A DNA stretch of 64,000 bases. Source: Calliopsis andreniformis. Taxonomy: Eukaryota; Arthropoda; Insecta; Hymenoptera; Andrenidae. Position 1 is the stretch's first letter; the number at the start of each line of letters is the position of its first letter. Positions 23,175-36,093 of the stretch are shown here, piece by piece. The stretch spans positions 11,036,001 to 11,100,000 of the forward strand of contig NW_027480423.1 of assembly GCF_051401765.1 (NCBI RefSeq), written 5' to 3'. The translations under genes and the position numbers were made by a program. The notes beneath the pieces were generated by a model. That model had not been told where the DNA came from and searched no databases. It worked only from the letters and a program-made list of their open reading frames with translations.

Positions 23175-25828
23175 ATGGAAAAACTGTTGTATTTATATTG
23201 TATTTTATGCTTCTGGCGTTCACTTCTTAGGCCCTAACTATTCGATCGGGTGGAACAACGTCCTAGGGTGAAGCCTATGTTGCCCGGAAAGCAGAAATGA
23301 CCATAACTTTCAAACTGGTTGCAATTATTCCTGTTATACGATGGAAAAACTGTTGTATTTATATTGTATTTTATGCTTCTGGCGTTGACTTCTGAGGCCC
23401 TAACTATTTAATCTGTTGAAGCAACGCCCTAGGGTGAAGCCTAGGTTGCCCGGAACGTAGAAATGACCATTACTTTCACACTCTTTGCAATTATTCATTT
23501 TATACGATGGAAAAGCTGTTGCATTTATATTGCATTTCATGCTTCTGGCGTTGACTTCTTAGGCCCTAACTATTCGATCTGGTGGAGCAACGCCTTAGAG
23601 TGACGCCTAGGTTGCCCGGAACGTAGAAATGACCATAACTTTCACACTGGTTGCAATTATTCATTTTATACGATGGAAAAACTGTTGTATTTATATTGTA
23701 TTTTATGCTTCTGGCGTTCACTTCTTAGGCCCTAACTATTCGATCGGGTGGAACAACGCCCTAGGGTGAAGCCTAGGTTGCCCGGAAAGCAGAAATGACC
23801 ATAACTTTCAAACTGGTTGCAATTATTCCTGTTATACGATGGAAAAACTGTTGTATTTATACTGTATTTTATGCTTCTGACGTTGACTTCTAACGCACTA
23901 ACTATTCGATCTGGTGGAGCAACGCCCTAGAGTGAAACCTAGGTTGCCCGGAACGAAGAAATGACCATTACTTTCACACTCTTTGCAATTATTCATTTTA
24001 TACGATGGAAGAGCAGTTGCATTTATATTGCATTTTATGCTTCTGGCGTTGACGTCTTAGGCCCTAACTATTCGATCTGGTGGAGCAACGCCTTAGAGTG
24101 ACGCCTAGGTTGCCCGGAACGTAGAAATGACCATATCTTCCACACTGGTGGCTATTAGCGTCTTATTCGATGGAAAAACTGTTATACTTATAAGTACCCT
24201 ATGCTTCTGGCGTTGACTTCTAAGGCCCTAACTATTCGATCTGGTGGAGCAACGCCCTAGGGTGAAGCCTAGGTTGCCCGGATAGTAGAAATGACCATAA
24301 CTTTCATAGTGGTTGCTATTATTCGCTTTCTACGATGGAAAAACTGTTGTATTTATATTGTATTTTATGCTTCTGGCATTGAGTTCTGAGGACCAAACTA
24401 TTCGATCTGTTGGAGCAACGCCCTAGAGTGGAGCCTTGGTTTCCCGGAACGTAGAAATGACCATGACTTTCATACTGGTTGCAATTATTCGTTTTATACG
24501 ATGGAAAAACTGTTGTATTTATATTGTATTTTATGCTTCTGACGTTGACTTCTAAGGCTCGAACCATTCGATCTGGTGGAGCAACTCCCTAGAGTGAAAC
24601 CTAGGTTGCGCGGAACGTAGAAATGACCATAACTTTCACACTGGTTGCAATTATTCATTTTATACGATGGAAAAACTGTTGTATTTATATTGTATTTTAT
24701 GCTTCTGGCGTTCACTTCTTAGGCCCTAACTATTCGATCGGGTGGAACAACGCCCTAGGGTGAAGCCTAGGTTGCCCGGAAAACAGAAATGACCATAACT
24801 TTCACACTGGTTGCAATTATACGTTTTATACGATGGAAAAACTGTTGTATTTATATTGTATTTTATGCTTCTGGCGTTCACTTCTTAGGCCCTAACTATT
24901 CGATCGGGTCGAACAACGCCCTAGGGTGAAGCCTATGTTGCCCGGCAGGCAGAAATGACAATAACTTTCAAACTGGTTGCATTTATTCCTGTTATACGAT
25001 GGAAAAACTGTTGTATTTATATTGTATTTTATGCTTCTGGCGTTGACTTCTGAGGCCCTATCTATTCAATCTATTGGAGCAACCCCCAAGGGTGAATCCT
25101 AGGTTGCCCGGTAAGTAGAAATGACCATAACTTTCATACTGGTGGCAATTATCCGTTTTATACGATGGAAAAACTGTTGTATTTATATTTTATTTTATGC
25201 TTCTGGCGTTAACTTCTTAGGCCTTAACTATTCGATCTGGTGGAACAACGCACTAGGGTGAAGCCTAGGTTGCCCGGAACGTAGAAATGAGCATTACTTT
25301 CAAACTGGTTGCAGTTACTCCTGTTATACGATGGAAAAACCGTTGCGTTTTTATTGTATTTTATGCTTCTCACGTTGGCCTATAAGGTCCTAACTATTCG
25401 ATCTCGTGGGGCAACGTCCAAGAGTGAAGCGTATGTTGCCCGAAAAGTAGGAATGACCATTACTTTCACACTGGTTGCAATTATTCATTTTATACGATTG
25501 AAAAACTGTTGTACTTATATTGTATTTTATTCTTCTGGCGTTGAACTCTAAGTCCCTAGCTGTTCGATCTGGTGGAGCAACGCCCTAGAGTGAAGGCTCT
25601 GTAGCCCGGAACGTAGAAATGACCATGACTTTCATACTGGTTGCAATTATTCGTTTTATACGATGGAAAAACTGTTGTATTTATATTGTATTTTATGCCT
25701 CTAGAGTTGACTTCTAAGGCTCGAACTATTAGATCTGGTGGAGCAACGCCCTAGAGTGAAACATAGGTTGCCCGGAACGTAGAAATGACCATAACCTTCA
25801 CACTGGTTGCAATTATTCGTTTTATACC
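23175..25828 (+). repeat. 16-mer higher-order repeat, copy 1 (2,654 bp)
   Basis: This unit starts in the same phase as the 13-mer (after TTTATACC). Its second part, from about 24,130, carries the 13-mer markers GTACCCTATGC, GGCATTGAGTTCTG and AACCCCCAAGGGTG in order. The offset to the previous copy is 2,654 bp, 497 bp more than the 13-mer, which is three monomers less one base. Its first part contains GTTCACTTC and TTTAATCTGTTGAAGC monomers not in the 13-mer, plus a three-base-shorter GGCTATTAGCGTCTTATTCG. It is best read as a 13-mer derivative with a changed and lengthened left part. Confidence 0.9.
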
Positions 25829-27394
25829 ATGGAAAAACTGTTGTATTTATATTGTATTTTATGCTTCTGGCGTTCACTTCTTAGGCCCTAACTATTCGAT
25901 CGGGTGGAACAACGTCCTAGGGTGAAGCCTATGTTGCCCGGAAAGCAGAAATGACCATAACTTTCAAACTGGTTGCAATTATTCCTGTTATACGATGGAA
26001 AAACTGTTGTATTTATATTGTATTTTATGCTTCTGGCGTTGACTTCTGAGGCCCTAACTATTTAATCTGTTGAAGCAACGCCCTAGGGTGAAGCCTAGGT
26101 TGCCCGGAACGTAGAAATGACCATTACTTTCACACTCTTTGCAATTATTCATTTTATACGATGGAAAAGCTGTTGCATTTATATTGCATTTCATGCTTCT
26201 GGCGTTGACTTCTTAGGCCCTAACTATTCGATCTGGTGGAGCAACGCCTTAGAGTGACGCCTAGGTTGCCCGGAACGTAGAAATGACCATAACTTTCACA
26301 CTGGTTGCAATTATTCATTTTATACGATGGAAAAACTGTTGTATTTATATTGTATTTTATGGTTCTGGCGTTCACTTCTTAGGCCCTAACTATTCGATCG
26401 GGTGGAACAACGCCCTAGGGTGAAGCCTAGGTTGCCCGGAAAGCAGAAATGACCATAACTTTCAAACTGGTTGCAATTATTCCTGTTATACGATGGAAAA
26501 ACTGTTGTATTTATACTGTATTTTATGCTTCTGACGTTGACTTCTAACGCACTAACTATTCGATCTGGTGGAGCAACGCCCTAGAGTGAAACCTAGGTTG
26601 CCCGGAACGAAGAAATGACCATTACTTTCACACTCTTTGCAATTATTCATTTTATACGATGGAAAAGCAGTTGCATTTATATTGCATTTTATGCTTCTGG
26701 CGTTGACTTCTTAGGCCCTAACTATTCGATCTGGTGGAGCAACGCCTTAGAGTGACGCCTAGGTTGCCCGGAACGTAGAAATGACCATATCTTCCACACT
26801 GGTGGCTATTAGCGTCTTATTCGATGGAAAAACTGTTATACTTATAAGTACCCTATGCTTCTGGCGTTGACTTCTAAGGCCCTAACTATTCGATCTGGTG
26901 GAGCAACGCCCTAGGGTGAAGCCTAGGTTGCCCGGATAGTAGAAATGACCATAACTTTCATAGTGGTTGCTATTATTCGCTTTCTACGATGGAAAAACTG
27001 TTGTATTTATATTGTATTTTATGCTTCTGGCATTGAGTTCTGAGGACCAAACTATTCGATCTGTTGGAGCAACGCCCTAGAGTGGAGCCTTGGTTTCCCG
27101 GAACGTAGAAATGACCATGACTTTCATACTGGTTGCAATTATTCGTTTTATACGATGGAAAAACTGTTGTATTTATATTGTATTTTATGCTTCTGACGTT
27201 GACTTCTAAGGCTCGAACCATTCGATCTGGTGGAGCAACTCCCTAGAGTGAAACCTAGGTTGCGCGGAACGTAGAAATGACCATAACTTTCACACTGGTT
27301 GCAATTATTCATTTTATACGATGGAAAAACTGTTGTATTTATATTGTATTTTATGCTTCTGGCGTTCACTTCTTAGGCCCTAACTATTCGATCG
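25829..27394 (+). repeat. 16-mer higher-order repeat, copy 2, partial
   Basis: Every marker of the previous unit recurs 2,654 bp on, including GGCTATTAGCGTC near 26,804 and GAGGACCAAACTATTCG near 27,042. The copy breaks off at about 27,394, where ATCGTGTGGAAGAACGCC replaces ATCGGGTGGAACAACGCC and a different monomer order follows. About 60 percent of the unit is present. Differences from copy 1 are few, such as GAAAAGCAGTTGC in place of GAAGAGCAGTTGC. Confidence 0.9.
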
Positions 27395-28874
27395 TGTGGA
27401 AGAACGCCCTAGGGTGAAGCCTAGGTTGCCCGGAAAGCAGAAATGACCATAACTTTCAAACTGGTTGCAATTATTCCTGTTATACGATGGAAAAACTGTT
27501 GTATTTATATTGTATTTTATGCTTCTGGCGTTGACTTCTGAGGCCCTAACTATTCAAACTGTGGGAGCAACGCGCTATGGTGAATCCTAGGTTATCCGGT
27601 AAGTAGAAATGACCATATCTTTCACACTGGTTGCAATTATTCGTTTTATACGATGGAAAAACTGTTGTATTTATATTGTATTTTATGCTTCTGGCGTTCA
27701 CTTCTTAGACCCTAACTATTCGATCGGGTGGAACAACGCCCTAGGGTGAAGCTTAGGTTGCCCGGAAAGCGAAATGACTATAACTTTCAAACTGGTTGCA
27801 ATTATTCCTGTTATACGATGGAAAAACTGTTGTATTTATATTGTATTTTATGCTTCTGGCGTTGACTTCTGAGGCCCTAACTATTCGATCTGTTGGAGCA
27901 ACGACCTAGAGTGACGCCTAGGTTGCCCGGAACGTAGAAATGACCATACATTTCACACTGGTTGCTATTGTTCCTGTTATACGATGGAAAAGCTGTTGTA
28001 TATATATTGTACCTTATGCTTCTGGCGTTGACTTCTACGGCCCTAACTATTCGATCTGGTGGAGCAACGCCCTAGAGTGAAACTTAGGTTGCCCGGAACG
28101 TAGAAATGACCATTACTTTCACACTCTTTGCAATTATTCATTTTATACGATGGAAAAGCTGTTGCATTTATATTGCATTTTATGCTTCTGGCGTTGACTT
28201 CTTAGGCCCCAACTATTCGATCTGGTGGAGCAACGCCTTAGAGTGACGCCTAGGTTGCCCGGAACGTAGAAATGACCATATCTTTCACACTGGTGGCTAT
28301 TATTCGTCTTATTCGATGGAAAAACTGTTATATTTATAAGTACCCTATGCTTCTGGCGTTGACTTCTAAGGCTCGAACCATTCGATCTGGTGGAGCAACG
28401 CCCTAGAGTGAAACCTAGGTTGCGCGGAACGTAGAAATGACCATAACTTTCACACTGGTTGCAATTACTCGTTTTATACGATGGAAAAACTGTTGTATTT
28501 ATATTGTATTTTATGCTTCTGGCGTTCACTTCTTAGACCCTAACTATTCGATCGGGTGGAACAACGCCCTAGGGTGAAGCCTAGGTTGCCCGGAAAGCAG
28601 AAATGGCCATAACTTTCAAACTGGTTGCAATTATTCCTGTTATACGATGGAAAAACTGTTGTATTTATATTGTATTTTATGCTTCTGGCGTTGACTTCTG
28701 AGGCCCTAACTATTCGATCTGTTAGAGCAACGCCCTTGAGTGAAGCCTAGGTTGCCCGGAACGTAGAAATGACCATATCTTTCACACTGGTGGCTATTAT
28801 TCGTCTTATTCGATGGAAAAACTGTTATATTTATATTGTATTTTATGCTTCTGGCGTTGACTTCTAAGGCACTA
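27395..28874 (+). repeat. Mosaic monomers related to the 13-/16-mer
   Basis: About nine monomers reuse variants of the preceding repeats (GGCGTTCACTTCTTAGACCC, GGCTATTATTCGTCTTATTC, GCGCGGAACGTAG) in an order not seen elsewhere. One monomer near 27,770 has lost bases (GGAAAGCGAAATGACTATAA). A 128-codon open frame on the minus strand at 28,143-28,529 lies wholly within satellite sequence and is not considered a gene. Confidence 0.8.
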
Positions 28875-29560
28875 ACTGTTCGATTTGGTGGACCAACAGC
28901 CTAGAGTGAAGCTTAGGTTTCGCGGAACATAGAAATGACCATACCTTTCACACTGGTAGAAATTATTCGATTTATACAATGGAAAAACTGTACTATTTAT
29001 TTTGTGTTTTATGTTTCGCGCGTTGACTTCTAAGGCCCTAACTATTCGATCTGGTGGAGCATCGCCCTAGGGTGAAGCCTAGGTTGCCCGGAAAGTAGAA
29101 ATGTCCATAACTTTCATACTGGTTGCAATTATTCGTTTTATACGATGGAAAAACTGTTGCATTTATACTGTATTTTACGCTTCTGACGTTCACTTCTTAG
29201 GCCTTAACTATTCGATCTGGTGGAACAACGCACTAGGGTGAATCCTAGGTTGCCCGGTAAGTAGAAATGACCATAACTTTCATACTGGTGGCATTATCCG
29301 TTTTATACGATGGAAAAACTGTTGTATTTATATTGTATTTTATGCTTCTGGCGTTCACTTCTTAGGCCTTAACTATACGATCTGGTGGAACAACGCACTA
29401 GGGTGAAGCCTAGGTTGCCCGGAACATAGAAAAGACCATACCTTTCACACTGGTGGAAATTATTCGATTTATACAATGGAAAAACTGTTCTATTTATTTT
29501 GTGCTTTATGTTTCGCGCGTTGACTTCTAAGGCCCTAACTATTCGATCTGGTGGGGCATC
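28875..29560 (+). repeat. Duplicated block F, copy 1 (partner at 54.6-55.3 kb)
   Basis: About four monomers matching the stretch 25,705 bp downstream. Shared variants are GATTTGGTGGACCAAC, AGGTTTCGCGGAACATAG, CTGTACTATTTATTTTGTG and a one-base-shorter GGTGGCATTATCCG. Confidence 0.85.
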
Positions 29561-32159
29561 GCCCTAGGGTGAAGCTTAGGGTGCCCGGAACGTAGAAATG
29601 ACCATAACTTTCACACTGGTTGCAATTATTCGTTTTATACGATGGAAAAACTGTTGTATTTATATTGTATTTTATGCTTCTGGCGTTCACTTCTTAGGCC
29701 TTAACTATTCGATCTGGTGGAACAACGCACTAGGGTGAAGCCTAGGTTTCCCGGAACGTAGAAATGGCCATAACTTTCATACTGGTAGCAATTATTCGAT
29801 TTATACAATGGAAAAACTGTTCTATTTATTTTCTGTTTTATGCTTCGCGCGTTGACTTCTAAGGCCCTAACTATTCGATCTAGTGGAGCAACGCCCTAGG
29901 GTGAAGCCTAGGTTGCCTGGAAAGTAGAAATGTCCATAACTTTCATACTGGTTGCAATTATTCGTTTTATACGATGGAAGAACTGTTGTATTTATACTGT
30001 ACTTTATGCTTCTGACGTTGACTTCTAAGGCACTAACTATTCGATCTGGTGGAACTACGCCCTAGAGTGAAACCTAGGTTGCCCGGAACGTAGAAATGAC
30101 CATTACTTTCACACTCTTTGCAATTAATCATTTTATACGATGGAAAACCTGTTGCATTTATATTGTATTTTATGCTTCTGGCGTTCACTTCTTAGGCCTT
30201 AACTATTCGATCTGGTGGAACAACGCACTAGGGTGAAGCCTAGGTTTCCCGGAACGTAGAAATGGCCATAACTTTCATACTGGTAGCAATTATTCGATTT
30301 ATACAATGGAAAAACTGTTCTATTTATTTTCTGTTTTATGCTTCGCGCGTTGACTTCTAAGGCCCTAACTATTCGATCTAGTGGAGCAACGCCCTAGGGT
30401 GAAGCCTAGGTTGCCTGGAAAGTAAAAATGTCCATAACTTTCATACTGGTTGCAATTATTCGCTTTATACGATGGAAAAACTGTTGTATTTATATTGTAT
30501 TTTATGCTTCCGGCGTTGACTTCTGAGGCCCTAACTATTCAATCTGTTGGAGCAACGCCCTAGGGTGAATCCTAGGTTGCCCGGTAAGTAGAAATGACCA
30601 TAACTTTCATACTGGTGGCAATTATCCGTTTTATACGATGGAAAAACTGTTGTAATTATATTGTATTTTATGCTTCTGGCGTTCACTTCTTAGGCCTTAA
30701 CTATTCGATCTGGTGGAACAACGCACTAGGGTGAAGCCTAGGTTTTCCGGAACGTAGAAAAGACCATAACTTTCACACTGGTAGAAATTATTCGATTTAT
30801 ACAATGGAAAAACTGTTCTATTTATTTTGAGTTTTATGTTTCGCGCGTTGACTTCTAAGGCCCTAACTATTCGATCTGGTGGAGCATCGCCCTAGGGTGA
30901 AGCCTAGGTTGTCCGGAAAGTAGAAATGACCATAACTTTCATACTGGTTGCAATTATTCGTTTTATACGATGGAAAAACTGTTGTATTTATATTGTATTT
31001 TATGCTTCTGACGTTGACTTCTAAGGAACCAACTATTCGATCTGTTGGAGCAACGCCCTAGAGTGAAGCCTAGGTTGCCGGAACGTAGAAATGACCATAA
31101 CTTTCACACTGGTTGCAATTATTCGTTTTATACGATGGAAAAACTGTTGTATTTATATTGTATTATATGCTTCTGTCGTTCACTTCTTAGGCCCTAACTA
31201 TTCGATCCGGTGGAACAACGCCCTAGGGTGAAGCCTAGTTTGCCCGGATAGTAGAAATGACCATAACTTTCATAGTGGTTGCAATTAGTCGTTTTATACG
31301 ATGGAAAAACTGTTGTATTTCTATTGTATTTTATGCTTGTGGCGTTGAATTCTAAGGCACTAACTATTCGATCTGGTGGAGCAACGCCCTAGAGTGAAGC
31401 CTAGGGTGCCCGGAACGTAGAAATGACCATCACTTTCAAACTGGTAGCAACTATCCCTGTTATATGATGGAAAAACTGTTGCTTTTTTATTGCATTTTAT
31501 GCTTCGGGCGTTGACTTCTAAGGCCCTAACCTTTCCATCTGGTGGAGCAACGCCCTAGAGTGAAGCGTAGGTGGCTCGGAACGTAGACATAACCATTACT
31601 TTCACACTGGTTGCAATTATTGATGTTATAGGATGGAAATCCTGTTGTATTTATATTGTATTTTATGCTCCTGGTGTTGACTTCTTAGGCCCTAACTATT
31701 CGTTCTGGTGGAGCAACGGCCTAGAGTGAAGCTTAGGGTGCCCGGAACGTAGAAATGACCATAACTTTCACACTGGTTGCAATTATTCGTTTTATACGAT
31801 GGAAAAACTGTTGTATTTATATTGTATTTTATGCTTCTGGCGTTCACTTCTTAGGCCTTAACTATTCGATCTGGTGGAACAACGCACTAGGGTGAAGCCT
31901 AGGTTTCCGGGAACGTAGAAATGGCCATAACTTTCATACTGGTAGCAATTATTCGATTTATACAATGGAAAAACTGTTCTATTTATTTTCTGTTTTATGC
32001 TTCGCGCGTTGACTTCTAAGGCCCTAACTATTCGATCTAGTGGAGCAACGCCCTGGGGTGAAGCCTAGGTTGCCTGGAAAGTAGAAATGTCCATAACTTT
32101 CATACTGGTTGCAATTATTCGTTTTATACGATGGAAGAACTGTTGTATTTATACTGTAC
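29561..32159 (+). repeat. Monomers with 498 bp and 2,157 bp internal recurrences
   Basis: The pair of monomers GTTCACTTCTTAGGCCTTAA followed by TATTTATTTTCTGTTTTATG occurs near 29,690, 30,190 and 31,850. The first two are about three monomers apart. The stretch 29,577-30,178 matches 31,734-32,335 at 2,157 bp offset, the same spacing as the 13-mer at 16.7 kb, although the monomer types differ. A monomer near 31,078 has lost one base (TTGCCGGAACG). Confidence 0.78.
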
Positions 32160-33105
32160 TTTATGCTTCTGACGTTGACTTCTAAGGCACTAACTATTCG
32201 ATCTGGTGGAACTACGCCCTAGAGTGAAACCTAGGTTGCCCGGAACGTAGAAATGACCATTACTTTCACACTCTTTGCAATTAATCATTTCATACGAGGG
32301 AAAACCTGTTGCATTTATATTGTATTTTATGCTTCTGGCGTTGACTTCTTAGGCCCTAACTATTCGATCTGGTGGAGCAACGCCTTAGAGTGAAGCCTTG
32401 GTTTCCCGGAACGTAGAAGTGTCCATCACTTTCATACTGGATGCAATTATTCGTTTTATACGATGGAAAAACTGTTGTGCTTATATTGTATTTTATGCTT
32501 GTGGCGTTGAATTCTAAGGCACTAACTATTCGATCTGGTGGAGCAACGCCCTAGAGTGAAGCCTAGGGTGCCCGGAACGTAGAAATGACCATCACTTTCA
32601 AACTGGTAGCAACTATCCCTGTTATATGATGGAAAAACTGTTGCATTTTTATTGCATTTTATGCTTCGGGCGTTGACTTCCAAGGCCCTAACTGTCCAAT
32701 CTGTTGGAGCAACGCCCTAGGGTGAGTCCTAGGTTGCCCGGAAAGTAGAAATGACCATAACTTTCATACTCGTTGCAATTATTCGTTTTATACGATGGAA
32801 AAACTGTTGTATTTATACTGTATTTTATGCTTCTGACGTTGACTTATAAGGCACTAACTATTCGATCTGGTGGAGCAACGCCCTAGAGTGAAACCTAGGT
32901 TACCCGGAACGTAGAAATGACCATTACTTTCACACTCTTTGCGATTATTCATTTTATACGATGGAAAAGCTGTTGTATTCATATTGTACCTTATGCTTCT
33001 GGCGTTGACTTCTAAGGCCCTAACTATTCGATCTGGTGGAGCAACGCCCTAGAGTGAAGCCTAGGTTGCCCGGAACGTAGAAATGACCATTACTTTCACA
33101 CTGGA
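32160..33105 (+). repeat. Duplicated block G, copy 1 (18-monomer spacing)
   Basis: Marker GACGTTGACTTCTAAGGCAC with GGAACTACGCCC lies at 32,171 and again at 35,159, exactly 2,988 bp (18 x 166) apart. The match continues through TTAATCATTT, GTGGCGTTGAATTCTAAGGC and ACTGTCCAATCTGTTGG to about 33,105. Confidence 0.85.
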
Positions 33106-34280
33106 TGCAATTATTCGTTTTATACGGTGGAAAAACCGTTGTACTTATATTGTATCTTATGCGTCTGGCGTTGATTTCTACGGCCGTAGCTATTCGCTGT
33201 GGCGGAGTAACGCCCTAGAGTGAAGCCTATGTTGCGCGGAACGTAGAAAGGTCCATAACTTTCACACTGGTTGCAATTATCAGTTTTATACTATGGAAAA
33301 GCTGTTGTATTTATATTGTATTTTATGCTTCTGGCGTTGACTTCTTAGGCCCTAACCGTTCGATCTGGTGGAGCAACGCCCTAGAGTGAAGCCTAGATAG
33401 CCCGGAACGTAGAAATGACCACTACATTCACAGTTGTTGCATTTGTTCCTGTCATATTTTCGGAAACCTGCCGTATATATTCTTTATTCTAATCTTCTGG
33501 CGTTGACTTCTAAGTCCGTAGCTATTAGATGTGGTGGAGCAACGCTCTAGAGTGAAGCCTAGGTTGCCCGGAACGTAGGAATGACCAGTACTTTCACACT
33601 GTTTGCAATTATTCATTTTATACGATGGAAAATCTGTTGTATTTATATTGTATTTTTTGCTGCTGGCGTTGACTTCGGAGGCCGTAGTAATTAGATGTGG
33701 TGGAGCAACGCCCTAGTGTGAAACATAGGTTGCCCGGAACGTAGAAACCACCATCACTTTCACACTGGTTGCAATTACTCCTGTTGTACTATGGAAAAAC
33801 TCTTGTATATTTATTGAATTTTATGCTTGGGGCGATGACTTCTATGGCCCTACCTATTCGATCTGGTGTATCAACGCCCTACAGTGAAGCCTAGGTTGCC
33901 CGGAACGTAGATATGACCATAACCTTCACACAGGTTGCAGTTATTCGTTTTACACGTTGTAAAGGCTGTTGTATTTATTTTCTGGTTTATGCTTCTGCCG
34001 TCGATTTCTAAGGCCCTAACTCTTCGATCTGGTGGAACAACGTCTCCGAGTTAAGTTTAGGATGCCCGAAACGCCGAAATGAACATTACTTTCGCACTGG
34101 TTGCAATTAGACATGCTATACGATGGAAAAACTGTTACATTTTTATTGTATCTTCTGCTTCTGGCGTTGACTTCTTAGGCCCTAACTATTCGATCTGGTG
34201 GTCCAGCGCCCTAGAGTGAAGCCTTGGTTGCCCGGAACGTAGAAATGACCAGTACTTTCACACTGTTTGCAATTATTCCT
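33106..34280 (+). repeat. Most divergent forward monomers
   Basis: About seven monomers with many private changes. Examples are CATATTTTCGGAAACCTGCC and TATTCTTTATTCTAATCTTC near 33,453-33,495, GTAGTAATTAGATGTGG near 33,684, and TACACGTTGTAAAGGCTG near 33,951. The 166 bp framework is still recognisable throughout. I found no second copy of this stretch in the window. It may be an older part of the array that escaped homogenisation. Confidence 0.75.
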
Positions 34281-35147
34281 GTTATGCGATGGAAAAACAG
34301 TTGTATTTTTATCGTATTTTATGATTCTGGCGATTAATTCTAAGTCCCTAGCTATTCGTTCTGGTGGAGCAACGCCCTAGAGTGAAACCTAGGTTACCCG
34401 GAACGTAGGAATGACAAGTACTTTCACACTGTTTGCAATTATTCATTTTATACGATGAAAAGACTGTTGAACTTATATTGTATTTTATGCTTCTGGCGTT
34501 GACTTCATTGGCCCTAACTATTCGATCTGGTGGAACAACGCCCTAGAGTGAATCCTAGGTTGCTCTGAACGTAGAAATGACCATATCTTTCACACTGGTT
34601 GCTATTATTCCTGTTATACCATGGAAAAGCTGCTGTATTTATATTGTATTTTATGCTTCTGGCGTTGACTTCTAAGGCCCTAACTATTCGATCTGCTGGA
34701 GCAACGCCCTAGAGTGAAGCCTAGGTTGCCCGGAACTTAGAAATGACCATCACTTTCAAACTGGTTGCAATTATTAGTTTTATACGATGGAAAAGCTGTT
34801 GTATTTATATTTTATTTTATGCTTCTGTCGTTCTCTTCTTAGGCGCTAACTATTCGATCTGGTGGAACAACGCCCTGGGGTGAAGTCTATGTTGTCCGGA
34901 ACGTAGAAATGACCATAGCTTTCACACTGGTAGCAATTATTCGTTTTATACAATGGAAAAACTGTTCTATTTATTTTGTATTTTATGCTACGGGCATTGA
35001 CTTCTAAGCCCCTGACTATTCGATCTGGTAGAGCAGCGCACTAGAGTGAAACCTAGGTTACCCGGAACGTAGAAATGACCAGTACTTTCACACTGGTTTC
35101 TATTATTCGTTTTATACAATGGAAAAACTGTTATATTTATATTGTAT
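34281..35147 (+). repeat. Monomers shared with 4.7-5.1 kb, 37.6 kb and the inverted end
   Basis: The stretch from 34,312 carries ATCGTATTTTATGATTCTGG and GCGATTAATTCTAAGTCCC, found again near 37,633 and, inverted, at 63,832-64,000. The part 34,436-34,755 matches 4,741-5,060 at an offset of 29,691 bp through CGATGAAAAGACTGTTG and GGTTGCTCTGAACGTAG. Confidence 0.8.
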
Positions 35148-36093
35148 TTTATGCTTCTGACGTTGACTTCTAAGGCACTAACTATTCGATCTGGTGGAAC
35201 TACGCCCTAGAGTGAAACCTAGGTTGCCCGGAACGTAGAAATGACCATTACTTTCACACTCTTTGCAATTAATCATTTTATACGATGGAAAACCTGTTGC
35301 ATTTATATTGTATTTTATGCTTCTGGCGTTGACTTCTTAGGCCCTAACTATTCGATCTGGTGGAGCAACGCCTTAGAGTGAAGCCTTGGTTTCCCGGAAC
35401 GTAGAAGTGTCCATCACTTTCATACTGGATGCAATTATTCGTTTTATACGATGGAAAAACTGTTGTGCTTATATTGTATTTTATGCTTGTGGCGTTGAAT
35501 TCTAAGGCACTAACTATTCGATCTGGTGGAGCAACGCCCTAGAGTGAAGACTAGGGTGCCCGGAACGTAGAAATGACCATCACTTTCAAACTGGTAGCAA
35601 CTATCCCTGTTATATGATGGAAAAACTGTTGCTTTTTTATTGCATTTTATGCTTCGGGCGTTGACTTCCAAGGCCCTAACTGTCCAATCTGTTGGAGCAA
35701 CGCCCTAGGGTGAGTCCTAGGCTGCCCGGAAAGTAGAACTGACCATAACTTTCATACTCGTTGCAATTATTCGTTTTATACGATGGAAAATTTGTTGTAT
35801 TTATACTGTATTTTATGCTTCTGACGTTGACTTATAAGGCACTATCTATTCGATCTGGTGGAGCAACGCCCTAGAGTGAAACCTAGGTTACCCGGAACGT
35901 AGAAATGACCATTACTTTCACACTCTTTGCAATTATTCATTTTATACGATGGAAAAGCTGTTGTATTCATATTGTACCTTATGCTTCTGGCGTTGACTTC
36001 TAAGGCCCTAACTATTCGATCTGGTGGAGCAACGCCCTGGAATGAAGCCTAGGTTGCCCGGAACGTAGAAATGACCATTACTTTCACACTGTT
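35148..36093 (+). repeat. Duplicated block G, copy 2
   Basis: Second copy of the 32.2-33.1 kb block at exactly 18 monomers. Copies differ by occasional substitutions, such as AAATTTGTTGTATTTATAC near 35,789. The match ends at about 36,090, where the next monomer has GTTTGCAAATATACGTTA. Confidence 0.85.

Noticed and set aside
28143..28529. Open reading frame of 128 codons on the minus strand, the longest in the window
   Set aside because: It lies wholly inside satellite monomers, its translation is the same peptide motifs repeated, and it has no domain, start context or conservation beyond the repeat. The 166 bp period shifts frame at each monomer.
33440..33500. Insertion of foreign sequence into the array
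   Set aside because: Despite many changes (CATATTTTCGGAAACCTGCC), the 166 bp landmarks on both sides remain in register, so it is a diverged monomer.
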